Source: Multifurca ochricompacta (Eukaryota > Basidiomycota > Agaricomycetes > Russulales > Russulaceae). Taken from it: DNA of 64,000 nt. The position numbers were made by a program, and so were the translations under genes. The stretch lies in contig WTXG01000077.1 in assembly GCA_022496185.1 (NCBI GenBank), positions 1-64,000 of the forward strand. The letters are read 5' to 3'. The first letter of the stretch is position 1. Every line of letters starts with the position of its first letter. Below the pieces are notes generated by a model. That model was not told the origin of the DNA and ran no database searches. It saw nothing but the letters and a program-made list of their open reading frames with translations. Shown here one piece after another: positions 21,056 to 32,858 of the stretch.

Positions 21056-23392
21056 ATGGCCAGAACCTCTATCCCTCATGCTGCGAGAAGAAATAGTACA
21101 AGGGAAGATAATGCGACTAGAGATGACTCACAGGTCTCGAGTCTTCCAAGTTCCTGCTAGTGCTCCTGATTGATCAACCTCCATCTTTAGGGCGACAGCC
21201 GCGGTCAAATTAGGCTACACAAGCTTCTCTCACTCCCAGGTGGGGAGCCTGCACTCTTTTTCCTTCACAACTTTGAGAACGATGAGTTGACAAAGCGTAT
21301 CTTTGTGAGTTATACCGTATTTCCTCGCTGCCTTTTCTCTTAGCACCCTTGTCCTGGCACATACAGGACCATGGTGGTCGAGTTACGGATAACGACGCCA
21401 CTGCGGACGTAATCCTTACTACACGTCAAGATGAATACAAATCCTTGAAAGACAGATATGCAATCTCCAAGAAAACTTATGTCCGCATGTCGGGTTTCGT
21501 GGATAGATGTATCAACTCTCGTCGGTTCCAGCTAGCACCCATCGCCGACAAAGGGGTAGTGGGACGCAGACCTGGTGCACGGTAAGAATTATACAGGCAC
21601 CTGCCTTTGCACTTGCTCATCATCACAGTCGAATTGAGTTTACTCAGGACGATGATGAGCACCTCTGCCAGTACATAGCTGAAGTTCTGCCTGATAAACG
21701 TGAAGGCGGACGTACGGGTCATTTTATATATACTGATTTGATGCGTCGTGTGAGTATCTTTTCTTCTGACCCTCTAACCTCTATTTATCCACTTTAGGCG
21801 AACGAGTTTGGTCAATTCACTTGGGCACAACGCCACACCAAAGATGCGTGGCGTGAACGATATCGCAAAAACCAGGAACGTTTAGATGAGAGGATTACTG
21901 AGATTGTTGAGGAAAGCCCCCCAGCAGCCGATGGGAAAGGGCGATACATACTCAGGAGATATAAGAGGGTCGAGCAGGATGATGAATTGATCGCCGATGA
22001 AGGCGGGTTGGACACCAAGGAGAGACGAGAGTCGGAGACAGATGATGAGGATGGTCCAGTTCAGAGCGGAAGAACAGATTTCCATCGTCAAGAAGAAGAA
22101 GAGGAGGAGGAGGGAGAAGAGGGAGAACCGGTCGCGGCACACAAGCCGGAATCACTTCTTATCCAAACAGTCAGGAGCTCAGCGCGAGGAGGAGAATGGA
22201 GAGGAGGGAGAGCCGACTACGACGCGCCAGTCGAGAGCAGGTTCCAGCCTGCGCATTGTGGGGTCTAGGCGACGAGGTCGAGTCTCGCATAGCGAGGCGC
22301 CTTTGCCAAAGGGACGCAGAGCAGTCAGTTGGCCATTTCTTCGCTCCTTTTTCATTTCTGAATTGGACAAAGATTCTATCGCGAAGAGAACCCGAGCCTT
22401 TGAAGGAGCCTTCCCCTGGTGATGTTGATGCAACCTTAATACGAGCCGATGTTGGTGATCAACTCGCTCCAGCTCCCCTGAACGGCCACCAGAGACACCC
22501 GAACCAACAGGGTCTACAGCCAGGACGAGGAGGCTGATGACCCTCAGAGCTCGTCCAACAGTGGCCTCTACGTCTCCGCGCAGATCCCGCGCGCGTGGGC
22601 GCTCTGTTGATCCGCCCGAAGCATCTCCCCCGCGTACACGCGCTGCCAGATTGAGGTCAAAGGCGACTGCCCCTACTACCTCGCGGCGTGGAGCGCGTGG
22701 ACGTTTGCGCTTGGTCTCCATTGAATCACCTGAAACTGAGCCTGCTACCTTGCCCACCACTTCGACGACAGAACCCACCACTGTCACTGTTTTAAAGCCC
22801 GCCTCCGAGCCCCAAGCTGTCGACGAATTTATGGTGAACTCGGATGATGATGATGATGATGGTGGTGGTGATGATGATAGTGGTGGTGATGATGATGATG
22901 AGATCGACATGCATGAAGTTGAAGCCAACTTGCGTGTTAGCGCGGGTCATCTAGGTATGTCATCATCAAATCTCTACCTGCCATATCCACCAATCCATTA
23001 CTCCTAACTCATAACGCGCTAATTACCTTACTCCCTCAGGCGATTCATCAGCGGATAATCCGACAGGTAGCCTCAGCCCCGATGACCTGCAGACCTCCTT
23101 ACGCCTGCAAGCTCCGATCGCTAACATAGCAGCAACCCGTGATTCGGGCGATTATGTGGACGATGATGATTCTGACGAAGATGACGTAGAAATCCTGGCA
23201 CATGCCAGGAATTCCGATGTATCTTCCTCGCCACCTAGGACGGCCAACCAAAAGAAGAGCGTGGCGCGTGATTCGTCAGAGGAGATAGTCCTAATCCCTG
23301 GAACTCGCGCTGGCGTCGAGAAGAAACGCCGCACTGAGATGGCAAAAACTACGTCTTATGTCCCCCCCAGTGGCACGCGAGCGGCGTTATGA
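21056..23392 (+). CDS. RAP1: RAP1/TERF2IP-like telomere protein (BRCT plus RAP1-type Myb)
   Basis: Proposed start is an ATG in good context (GCCATGGCC) at 21056. Exons 21056-21133, 21191-21304, 21367-21581, 21629-21749 and 21798 onward join in phase. The N-terminal half is BRCT-like: ALFFLHNFENDELTKRIF, DHGGRVTDNDATADVI and KTYVRMSGFVDRCINS. Next is the RAP1 Myb domain, roughly residues 136-230: RRIEFTQDDDEHLCQYIAEV, GGRTGHFIYTDLMRR, then FTWAQRHTKDAWRERYRKNQ and GKGRYILRRYKR. The C-terminal half is low complexity and acidic (polyGlu, then polyAsp near 22843-22905) and Arg/Pro-rich. Its exon joins between about 22100 and 22540 are unresolved because the frame changes at least twice. The last intron is about 22955-23039, then the frame ends at the TGA-containing stop at 23392. 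Family role: telomere end protection and silencing. A C-terminal RCT domain was not recognised. Confidence 0.85.
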
Positions 23393-25366
23393 TAGAGAGG
23401 AAAAGAAGAGAACGAGAGACGGAGATGCGCCGCAGGTGACCTTGTCTCGGGGGGTGGCTCTTAGTTACGAGATCTTCGTACAGTGTCGATTTTTGACCAA
23501 GTGGTGATGGTGTTCCACCTACTTTGTTCCTTCTTGTTCCGTATTGTGATCATTCCCGTAGGCACAACTCAACTTTTCTTGTTTTATGTAGTATACTGTA
23601 ATCGTCTATTACCGCCGAATCTTGAATATACATCCTCTGAAATGACATCCTTGAAATGAGAATTTTGACTATATTCCAGATTTAAATGTGATACCTTCAA
23701 GGCGTAACGGCTTATTACTAGTGATGGTCAGTGGTCAGGAGATCGGGGATTCCGATGGCAAAGGGGTTAATCAGTGATGAGATGATTGGCTTGCGTGTCA
23801 AGCAAGACAAGGACAAAGGCAGCTGGAATTCCTGGTAACAAGTCGGTAAAGAACAGAAGCTCGAAACTAGAGTACAAGGTCTCTAAGTCTCCAGTATATA
23901 AGTAAGATATAGTAGTAACATCATAGGTCAGAAGGTCGAAGATGACGTAGGAAAAAGAGTCGCGTTGAGGTTGCTGCCTGAAGACGAAAGGCTGAAAGTA
24001 TCGAAAGGAAAAAAGGAATAGAAGTACAGCGTCACATGTAAGGAAAAGAAATGTAACTCGTTCGTCGTCGTTCCTCCATTCATTCTCTCGCGAGAGTTAG
24101 CCTTTTCGCACCTCGTCAATATGTATCCACAGCCCTCGCGATACGGCATCATAAACCAAGCTCATAGCTCAACATGAAAGAACCACAATCAAAGCAATCT
24201 TTTAAAGGTCACTTGAACCAGAATACAGATGCCGGGATAGCGGTCCAACATAATTGTGATCGCTTTAGCACAATAAATTAGATTCTGAGATCGGGCATGT
24301 GATTTAATAAACAGTTGCTATCACATTATTACAAAGCATCTTAAGTCTCTAAGTCTAACAAGGTGAGATAGTTGGTAGTACTGTAGTATCTAATTACAAG
24401 CCTGCACCATGCTGTTCCTCAGCCTCATCCATGCCGGATCCGCAAGCTCTCTCTCATCCTCATCTGTCCATCCAGCCCAGATCAAGTCCCGGATTGGGAG
24501 AGGGGGGGGGGGAAACGACGCAAAACTTAGTTTTCCTGTGCCGTGCACATGGGAAATGTGACAAGACCTCGATAGATACGTCGCGAAATCAAATCCACCA
24601 TCCCATATAAAAGGGGAAGAGAGTAGATCCTCCCCGACCGAGAGAGATCCCAAAAACAACAACAACAAAAAAAAAAAAAAAGTGCCAAAGGCTCGTCATA
24701 GTATGCTGATACAACTGACCTGACTTAACTTGACTAACTAATAAGAGACCAGGATCGATCTTTGCTGATTCGGAAAAACAAAGGGAGGAGTGCGCCCGGA
24801 GCGGATTTGCATGGGCGGGTGCGTCTCAGAGCTCGAGTAAAAAATTGGTCAAGTCTGTACTAGTAGTTCGGAAAAATCGGGGATATCGCTTCGGGGGATG
24901 GGAGCAAGTGAGCCATGAGAGGGTGAAGCAGATAACAGACCGCCGCCCTCCCTTCGAGTCTGTGGGGTGCACCCTCACCCTCATCAAATCTAATGTCTGT
25001 CTTTGTCGACTACAAACCATTTATGAATATCATCAACTAAGCCATAAAAAATAAAAACTCAGTTTAACCTAGAGCAAGAGAGCGACCCATGATCAGATAG
25101 GGTAAATTGGAAAAGCCGGTTAACCGGGTTGTATGATTTATTTTATCCGTGTTTAACAACAACAACAACAACAACAACAACAACGTTTTTTTTTTTTGGT
25201 AACTGCTTTTAAAAAGTAATCGTACAAACCATTTGTTTTTATAATTTCTCATGAAAACCCGTGCCCAAACGAGAGAGAACGCGAATAACGAATGAATGAA
25301 CGAACGAACGAACGAACGAACGAACGAAAAAAAAACGACCCGCCCCAAAGAAGTCTGATCGGTCAA
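23393..25366. other. Intergenic region
   Basis: No supported gene. It includes the RAP1 3' region and AT-rich sequence with a TATATAAG-like box near 23893. Tandem repeats sit next to sedolisin B: (CAA)n at about 25157-25183 and (AACG)n at about 25299-25327. The (AACG)n tract is shared with the ends of copies A and C (GAACGAACG and TTCGTTCG), so it marks the block boundary. Confidence 0.4.
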
Positions 25367-27554
25367 TCACAATCCCACTGCCGTCTTCAATGCAGCAAAT
25401 TTCGGCGTTCCAAGTCCAGTAACCTGCATCAAGAAAAAAAAGATCACGATCACGCGATGAGAGAGAAGGTCCAATCAGAATCAGAAAGGAAGGGAAAGAA
25501 GGGAGAAGAAACTCACCGGATCCCATCCTGTAGTAGCCGGGAAGCCGTTCGTGCCACAACCGGGGTTGCTGCCGCTCGTGATATCCGTCAATGCCGCGGA
25601 GCCGGCCGCCGAGTACAGGAACGGATTGAGGAACCCGAGCGGGGGTTTGCCAGCCGCGATCAGCAGATCGTTCAGTAGCGCGATGATACTAGCGAAAATC
25701 GGGCTAGAGCAACTCGTTCCCGCAACGAGGCCCGCCGAACCCGCGTTGACTATCTCCACGTTCTCTCCCTGCGCAGCGATGTCTGGGAATGCGCGCCCCC
25801 CTCTGTTGAAAAGGCCAGAGTTGGTGCTCCCCAGACGTGTAAGGTACGCAGATACTGCCGCAGACTGATAGGACGGTGTGGAAAAAAGTTCGAGAATCCT
25901 CCGGACGAGAAACTTGCCGAGACCTCGGGCCCGATGCCTGTCGTCGCACCGACGGAGGTCATGCTAGAGCCGAGAGGGAAGGAAAGCCGGCTGAGTAAAC
26001 TGTGCAAGTGAGAACAGGTCTGTGCATCGCTTACAATGGACAGCCAGAGGGGAAGGTGGGCACGAATGTCGTGCAGGCGCCAGATTGCGATCCCGAGACA
26101 CCGCCATCGCCAGACGCGAACAAAATAGATGTTCCGCGGGCGCCAAGTTGTGCGTAAGCGTTGCACAAGTTCCTATGAAGGAATTATCAGCATGCACCAA
26201 GTTTGAGAGAATCAGACGTACGTTGCGACCGATTGGGAGATCCCGTTTTCATTCGCTCCGTAGCTCGTTGTGAGTACGTGCGGCGGGTTAGACTCGCCCA
26301 AAAGGAAGTTGATGATGTCGAGGAAGCCAAAGACGCCATCATTGTTCGCGTTACCAACAGAAATGAACGTAGTAGGCACACCCGATGCGACACCAATGGT
26401 GTATTGGATGTCAAGATCCTGAGCCGTCCTTCAGAAGAAAAAGAAGAAGAAAAAGTGGGAGAGCCATACAGCTTCAACACCAGCCTGGCTGAGCACCTGC
26501 GAGTTGGTACCGCCATCGAGGGTCTGCAGAGTGAAGGCGGTCGTGACGGCAAATCGGGCCGGAGTGACGTGAGGAATGACTATACAGTGTCATCATTTCA
26601 GTGTCGACGACGACGAACTCGCATCAAGAGGCAGACATACTCTAAGATCCGCATTGTTAGCGAATTGGTTGATGAAACCGGAAACACCGAGCACGTTTGA
26701 TGCTTGCGTTGCCCTCGTAGTCGGAATGCCATAAAGTGCTTGCAGACACGCGGGTGTAATCACCGACGCACACGATGGAGGCACGGCATCTACGGTGAGA
26801 TTCCCCCCAGGATTTGTTACAGCAGGTGATGCGCTACGTGGAATGGGGATCGAAAAAACTGGCTGGTGATTGAGATGCTGTGGGAAACTACAACGACCAG
26901 CGTCAATCTTGTCAGTAACTTTTGATGATGGATGATGAATAATGATAGTTTGGGTGACAGGACTCACGTGATTGTAGGATGAACGACGTCGAGGTGTCCC
27001 TTGAGCGAAGCAGGAATCGAGTACCCTAGCGAGCGTACGGTAGTCGTCCCGGAAGCAGTGTGCTCGAATGTCGTAAATTGTCCATCAAAGAGCGCATCTG
27101 CCTGCGCTACAGTGACATCGATATTCAACCAATCCCCCGCAGGTGACCCCTTTGTTGCAGTAATCCCGTGCGCAGAAAGGAACGATGTCACAGCGTCAAC
27201 GCTCTCTGGGTCGGCGCAACGAAGGCCTCGGTCTACCGGTGAACGCATCAACTATGTATCTTCGGAGAAAGGAAAATAAACCAAATTGATTTACTTCTTC
27301 CTTGGTGAGGAACTGACGGTACGTTGGACTGTCGGGCTACTGACAGCCATCAGCGCCTCCTCGAGGCCCTTGGGGTTGTTTTGTACCAATGCGAGCCGTA
27401 ATTTCAACATTTGGCTCGTCGGCGCGGGGCCCTTCGAGACGAATCCACTCGGCACAGAGTTGATCTGCTCATGTTGAACCATGTTATTCCGCGCGTGCGG
27501 ACTCGCAAGCGCGACGGGAAGCGCGAAAAGCCCAAGTGAGTACAAGTAGAGCAT
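25367..27554 (-). pseudogene. Sedolisin (S53) copy B, catalytic Ser retained but frameshifted
   Basis: Same gene structure as copy A, read on the minus strand from ATG 27554 to a stop at 25369-25367. The signal peptide and pro-domain (SKGPAPTSQMLKLRLALVQNN), the GVEA/DLDIQY pair, the SGDGG oxyanion site and the nucleophile motif VAGTSCSSPIF (Ser codon 25712-25714) are all present. Compared with A and C it lacks single bases at about 27331-27336 (before KYRQFL), 27205-27215 (in the APTPES segment) and 25871-25890 (in SNYFQTPPYQ). Each shifts the frame, so no continuous product can be made as written. If the three gaps are assembly errors, B would be the only one of the three block copies with a complete active site. 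Confidence 0.8.
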
Positions 27555-27624
27555 TATTGAGAGATGTGGATAGAAGGAAAGAGCGAGATTACTCTTTATT
27601 TCATCTGAAGGTAAGGATAAAGCA

Positions 27625-27631
27625 TTTTATA
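27625..27631 (-). promoter_or_regulatory. TATA box of sedolisin B
   Basis: TATAAAA on the minus strand about 70 bases before the ATG, in the duplicated TATAAAATGCTTT context shared with copies A and C. Confidence 0.5.
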
Positions 27632-27639
27632 CGTCTCAG

Positions 27640-28980
27640 GGAACAGTGGATTGCGATTTAACCCGATGACAGCCATGCGCATGTCCAGACCTGTCTCCAC
27701 ATTCGCAAAACACAGGGACGAGTTGGCATTGGACAGAACTAGGTGACCGCGTGCAGCTAGTCATCCGTGACTTTGCCAAGGAGCGATAATTGACTTCCTG
27801 GTGCCTCGTTCATGAGCTTGGACATAGGCCATGACGCAGTGGAGAAGATAAAGCAACCGATACAGCATGCGGGGGGCCCTGTGCCGAGTACGCGTTTGAT
27901 TCAGGACCAGCGTTCACAGGTGGGTAGTCGCAAGCTAGTAATAGAATCGGTGGGAAGAATGCCTGAGCGACCTCGCATGGGTCGGGGCAGCGCGGGAGTC
28001 GGGAGCACGTAATCTTCGGTCCCGTGTGAAGTAACCCACGAGGGTCCCAACGTGAATTAGGTGGTCAACGTAGAGCTGCCAGTCAGATGGTACCATTCGT
28101 CCCATGCCTTCGCTGCAGGTTTCCGAAACAGACAGCATTGAGGGCCCACCTTGGGTTCGGCAGGGGGAGCCGGAATGGTTCAAGTTGAACACGGTAGCTC
28201 ATGGTTCATGTGATGATGATTCCTATAAGATAGGTCGTTGATAAAACCACAGAAGTGGACCCTCGAAGGATACATTAATATTTGCATTTTAGACTGGATA
28301 TGTAGGGGATCGTCATTTCATTTCCAAGGAAAGACGAGATGGACAAGAGGAGCAGAATAAAGACATGGAAGGTCGCCATATGCGCCACCGGCGAGAGAAA
28401 GAGAGAGGAGGAGAAATGGATGGAGGGTAGCATACAAGTGAAGTCTTACTTGAGAGAGAGGGTCAGGAAAATAAAAGCAAGAGGAAAGTGAGAGAAAGAA
28501 AATGAGATGGGAGCAGGGGGAGATAACACGAATATGGGAGGCGCGCCAATGGCAAAGATGCAGGCAACCGGAAACCCAAAGAGAGAGACAATCACGGGAC
28601 CATCAACAACCCACAACAATCAAGAAAGGTAGATGCTGATGGCTGGCAGAAGTGAGGGAACTAACGGCACCATGCGAAGCAGAGTTTACGACAACTGTTG
28701 AAGCCTCTCCTGGCAAAGAGAATCTTCTGGAGTGGATGAAGGACGAGAACAGAACCTGGGACCCCGGAAAAAATACAATCAAAATGCAAATTCGAAAAAT
28801 GGGAATGGGAAGGGGATAGAATGACCAGTACAACGGGGCAGGCACACAACGTCTCCGCAACAAAGCCGACGATCTACGGCAACAGATGTGTATCATGTTA
28901 CATGGGGGCCAAAGCGTTGCAGGGAATTCGATCCCTGCACATGAATTGACCCTATGTGACAATGCGCCATCCACCCTCAC
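27640..28980 (-). repeat. Upstream part of duplicated sedolisin block, copy B
   Basis: The reverse complement matches 8391-9290 and 32859-34226, including the CATGCTGTATCGGTTGC region, the CT-rich tract and, further out, GTTGTGGGTTGTTGATGGTC shared with copy C. No LTR-like insertion lies between it and the gene. At 27690-27710 the sequence passes directly from GACCTGTCTC to CACATTCGCAAAACAC, the two sequences that border the insertion in copy C. No conserved protein-coding frame was found. Confidence 0.65.
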
Positions 28981-29302
28981 AATCGTGGAGGTATTCGTCC
29001 GCGCGTAACTGTGTCTGCATCAACCTACTCATTCCAATCACTTAGGGATACTTTCTCTATATTATTCATACCCTACATGTATATAAAAACTGCAGAGAAG
29101 GGTCATTTACTTAAATCTTATTTCCCTTCTCTGGAGTCCCTCGTGTGTCCAAGCACATAAGGCCCTTCATATCCATCTAAATTGACATATCACTCACACA
29201 ATCCAAATCACGATAATAATTGTTTGATCACCTGCCAAGGTCAACACAATCAGTATGCATTAACAGGTGAATGCCATTACAAAGGGCATAACACACTAGC
29301 TA
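28981..29302. other. Spacer between sedolisin blocks B and C
   Basis: AT-rich sequence with a TATATAAAAAC motif near 29081. No gene or clear repeat was recognised. Confidence 0.35.
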
Positions 29303-29760
29303 TCACCACTCCCGGTCAAACCCACTTCTCTCTTTTGTTACAAGCCCTGAATTAGAACATTTCTGATTTAGTTTGTAAAGATAAAAGAGAGAGAAATGCC
29401 ATTTGGTTTCTACTTCTGTTGGCTGATCTACTATAAGCATTTGTATGTACCTTATATACTTGTAGATAGACCTAGTTATGAAGCAGAAGAGGATGAATTT
29501 GGATGAAAGGAGACAAGTGAGATAAAAGTAAACAATAAAGATGGAGAGGTGAAAACCTGGCAATAAAGACAGAGGTGGTGAAACTGTTTTATTTCTAAGG
29601 AATGGACAGGCAGGCAGCCCGGAACGCGCTCAATCTAAATGTAACTAACTATAAAGAAGATATGCATTAAATGCTCACACTTGCATTAATTGCTTTGTAG
29701 TATAGTACTTAGGGAATATTTGGCCTCACACTCACCGCGGATTGGATCCATCCAAATGAA
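29303..29760 (-). repeat. LTR-like segment downstream of sedolisin C
   Basis: It matches the segment at 12230-12530 (GCGCGTTCCGGGC reads on the minus strand near 29610-29630) but is longer. It includes the TATATACTTGTAGATAG region, which corresponds to 9545-9565 in the upstream element of copy A. The orientation is opposite to the upstream partner at 32215-32858. Confidence 0.5.
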
Positions 29761-29816
29761 CGAACGAAAAAAAAAACCCCCGATCCTCAGAATGCTAAAG
29801 TGGCCTGATCGGTCAA

Positions 29817-32035
29817 TCATAATCCCACTGCCTTCTTCATGCAGCATAGTTCGGCGTTCCAAGTCCAGTAACCTGCATCAAGAAAAAATAAAAAATCACG
29901 ATCACGCGATGAGAGAGAAGGTCCAATCAAAATCAGAGAAGGGAAGGGAAAGAAGGGAGAAGAAACTCACCGGATCCCATCCTGGAGTAGCCGGGAAGCG
30001 TTCGTGCCACAACCAGGGTTGCTGCCGCTCGTAATGTCCGTGAACACCCCGGGATTCGAGTACAGGAAAGGATTGAGGAACCCAAGCGGGTGTTTGCCCA
30101 CCGCTTCCAGCTCATTGTTCAGCAGCGCAACGACACCAGCGAAGATCGCAGTAGAGGCACCTGTTCCCGAAACGAGCCTCGAGCTTCCCGCGTTGAATAT
30201 CTTCACGTTCTCTCCCTGCACAGAGACGTCTGGGAATCCGCGTCCCCTTCTCTCGAAACGACCAGCGTTGGTGCTCCCCAGACGTGTAAGGTACGCAGAT
30301 ACTGCCGCAGACTGATAGGGCGGTGTGGGATAAAGGTTCGAGAATCCGCCGGACGAGAAATTTGCCGAGACCTCGGGCCCGATGCCTGTTGTCGCACCGA
30401 CCGAGGTTATGCTAGAGCCGAGAGAAAAGGAAAGCCAGCTGATGTAAGCTGTGCAAGTGAGAACAGGTCTGTGCATCGCTTACTATGGACAGCCAGAGGG
30501 GAAGGTGGGCACGAATGTCGTGCAGGTGCTAGATTTCGATCCTGAGACACCGCCATCGCCAGACGAGAACAAAACAGATGTTCCGCGGGCGCCAAGTTGT
30601 GCGTAAGAGGCGCACAAGCGGCTATGGGGAAAGGGGAGAAATATAAAGAGGAAATTATCAAGATGCTCCAAATTTGAGTGAAGCAGACGTACCGTGCAAC
30701 TGATCCGTGGATGTCGGGTTCATTGAATCCGTAGCTCGTTGTTAATACTTGCGGCGGGTGACGCATATGCAGAAGGAAGTCAGCGAGATTGACGAAGTCA
30801 GAGGTACCATCCTTGTTCAAGTTCACGACTCTACCAACAGAAAAGAACGTAGTACGCAAACCCGATGCGACGCCAATGGTGTATTGGATGTCGAGATCCT
30901 GTGCCGTCCTTCAGAAGAAGAAAAATGATGACAACAAGGGAGAGCCATACAGCTTTAACACCAGCCTGGCTGAGCACCTGCGAGTTGGTACCCTCTTTGA
31001 CGGTCTGCAGACCGAAGGTGGTCGTCGACGGTAAGTCGGGCCGGTATGCCGTGAGGAATGACTATCATATTTTCAGTCTCGACGACGACAAACTCCCATC
31101 AAGAGGCAGACATACTTTAAGATCCGCTACGTTAGCGAATTGCTCGAAGAAACCGGAAACGCCGATCAGGTCCCCGTCTCGCGAGGGCGTTGACGTCGTA
31201 GCCGGAATGCCATAAAGTGCTTGCAGACATGCAGGTGTAACTTCCGACGCACACGATGCAGGCACGGCATCTGTGGTAGTATTCCCTCCAGGCTCTCTCG
31301 CTTCAAATGATGCGCGACGTGAAATAGGAATCGAATAAACTGGCTGGTGGTTAGGATCCTGTGGGAAACTACAACGACCAAGACCAAGGGTCAATCTTGT
31401 CAGTAACTTTTGATATGATAGTTTGGGTGGGGTGACAGGACTCACGTGACTGTAGGATGCACGAAGTCGAGGTGTCCCTTGAGTGAAGCAGGAATCGAGT
31501 ACCCCAGCGAGCGTACAGAAGTCATTCCGGAGGCAATGTGCTCGAATGTCGTAAATTGTCCATCAAAGAGCGCATCTGCCTGCGCTACAGTGACATCGAT
31601 ATTCAACCAATCCCCCGCAGGTGACCCCTTTGTCGCAGTAATCCCGTGCGCAGAAAGGAACGATGTCACAGCATCAACGCTCTCTTGAGCCGGCGCGACG
31701 AAGGCTTCGGTCTACCGGTGAACGCATCAAACTATGTATCTTCGGAGAAAGGAAAATAAACCAAATTGATTTACTTCTTCCTTGGTGAGGAACTGACGGT
31801 ACTTTGGGCTGTCAGGGCTACTGACAGCCATCAGCGCCTCCTCGAGGCCCTTGATGTTGTTCTGTACCAATGCGAGCCGTAATTTCAACACTTGACTCGT
31901 TGGCGCGGGGCCCTTCGAGACGAATCCACTCGGCACAAGGTCGATCAGCTCATGTTGAACCATGTCACTCCACACGTGCGGACTCGCAAGCGCAACGGGA
32001 AGCGCGAAAAGCCCAAGTGAGTACAAGTAGAGCAT
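29817..32035 (-). pseudogene. Sedolisin (S53) copy C, catalytic Ser replaced and C terminus frameshifted
   Basis: Minus-strand copy from ATG 32035, closest to copy A: same signal peptide and pro-domain, [10 protein letters not shown], and VSGTGASTAIFAG with Gly in place of the nucleophile Ser. Two single-base deletions relative to A break the end. One at about 29995-30003 converts GCGTNGFPAT to GCGTNASRLL and removes the GWDP part of the calcium site. The second lies in the last exon at about 29835-29845. The rest of the frame and splice sites look intact. As written, the product would be a truncated protein without nucleophile or calcium site. Confidence 0.8.
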
Positions 32036-32100
32036 TATTATGAGAAGGAAAGAGCGCGATTACTTTTTTTTTTGTTTCGTCTGAAGGTAAGGACAAAGCA

Positions 32101-32107
32101 TTTTATA
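32101..32107 (-). promoter_or_regulatory. TATA box of sedolisin C
   Basis: TATAAAA on the minus strand about 66 bases before the ATG, in the same TATAAAATGCTTTGTCC context as copy A. Confidence 0.55.
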
Positions 32108-32214
32108 ATTTTTGTTCTCCCGTCAACCTATCATTTCATTTTACTGCCATTCCTTCATCTTCGCCGCTACTGCCGCACCCAATGACAGCCATGCGCATGT
32201 CCGGACCTGTCTCG

Positions 32215-32858
32215 GATAGCTTGGGCTCTTAGCCTGAAAACGCCTCTGCTCCGGCCTAGCTTACCTTTTCAAGCCTTCAACCACTTTCTTTCAACATCAC
32301 CGCTTCTCGCTGGACCCGTTTGCCCCACTCTTCCATTAAAAGTTCTGACAGAAATTCGGACATTAATTTGACTTTAGTTGCAGACAGCTTACATAATGCA
32401 ATTGATGCATGACAGGAATGATTTACTTTGAACTGCGCGCGTTCCGGGCCGCTCGCCTGTTCTTATTTGTTCAGTTTCATCCACTTTCATCTCGCTTCGC
32501 GTGGCTTCACATTCACTCTTCTTAATTCTGCTTCCTAACACTCTTACTAGGCCTCTCTACAAGTATATAAAGGTACATACTTTGCTTGTAAAAGGACTTG
32601 CCAGCAAAAGCAGAATCAAATGGATGCTAAAAACATCGATAGTGCTGATGCGTCGATAATACTAGATACGTCGAATGTGTCGATGTGTCGAATACGTCAA
32701 AGAGTTTTACTGGCTTGCTGCTGCTAGTTCTGAATAACCATTGCAACAGTATTCTGCCATTTAGTGTTATCATCAACATCGAACTCTTGTCTTTCTTGTC
32801 TCTCTCTCTCTCGCAGAACCTCTCTCTGCAACAAACTAACACAGTCCCATGATCATAC
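32215..32858 (+). repeat. LTR-like insertion upstream of sedolisin C, absent from copy B
   Basis: It begins after GACCTGTCTC and ends before AACATTCGCAAGACACAG; copy B joins those two flanks directly. It contains GCGCGTTCCGGGCCGCTC, TATAAAGGTACATAC (about 32565-32580), the TCGA short-repeat zone and a CTCTCTCT tract, matching the reverse complement of 9300-9850. Size is about 640 bp. The TATA and size suggest a solo LTR. Terminal dinucleotides and target duplication are unresolved. Confidence 0.55.

Noticed and set aside
25157..25327. Tandem repeats considered as a CRISPR-like array
   Set aside because: Units are 3 and 4 bases with no spacers; they are microsatellites, and the genome is eukaryotic.
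28895..28985. Possible tRNA-derived SINE on the minus strand: TGGCGCATTG followed by a GCAGGG...CCCTGC hairpin with an internal TCGAA
   Set aside because: The loop size and B-box bases do not fit, and no acceptor pairing exists. It is probably a chance hairpin in the duplicated block.
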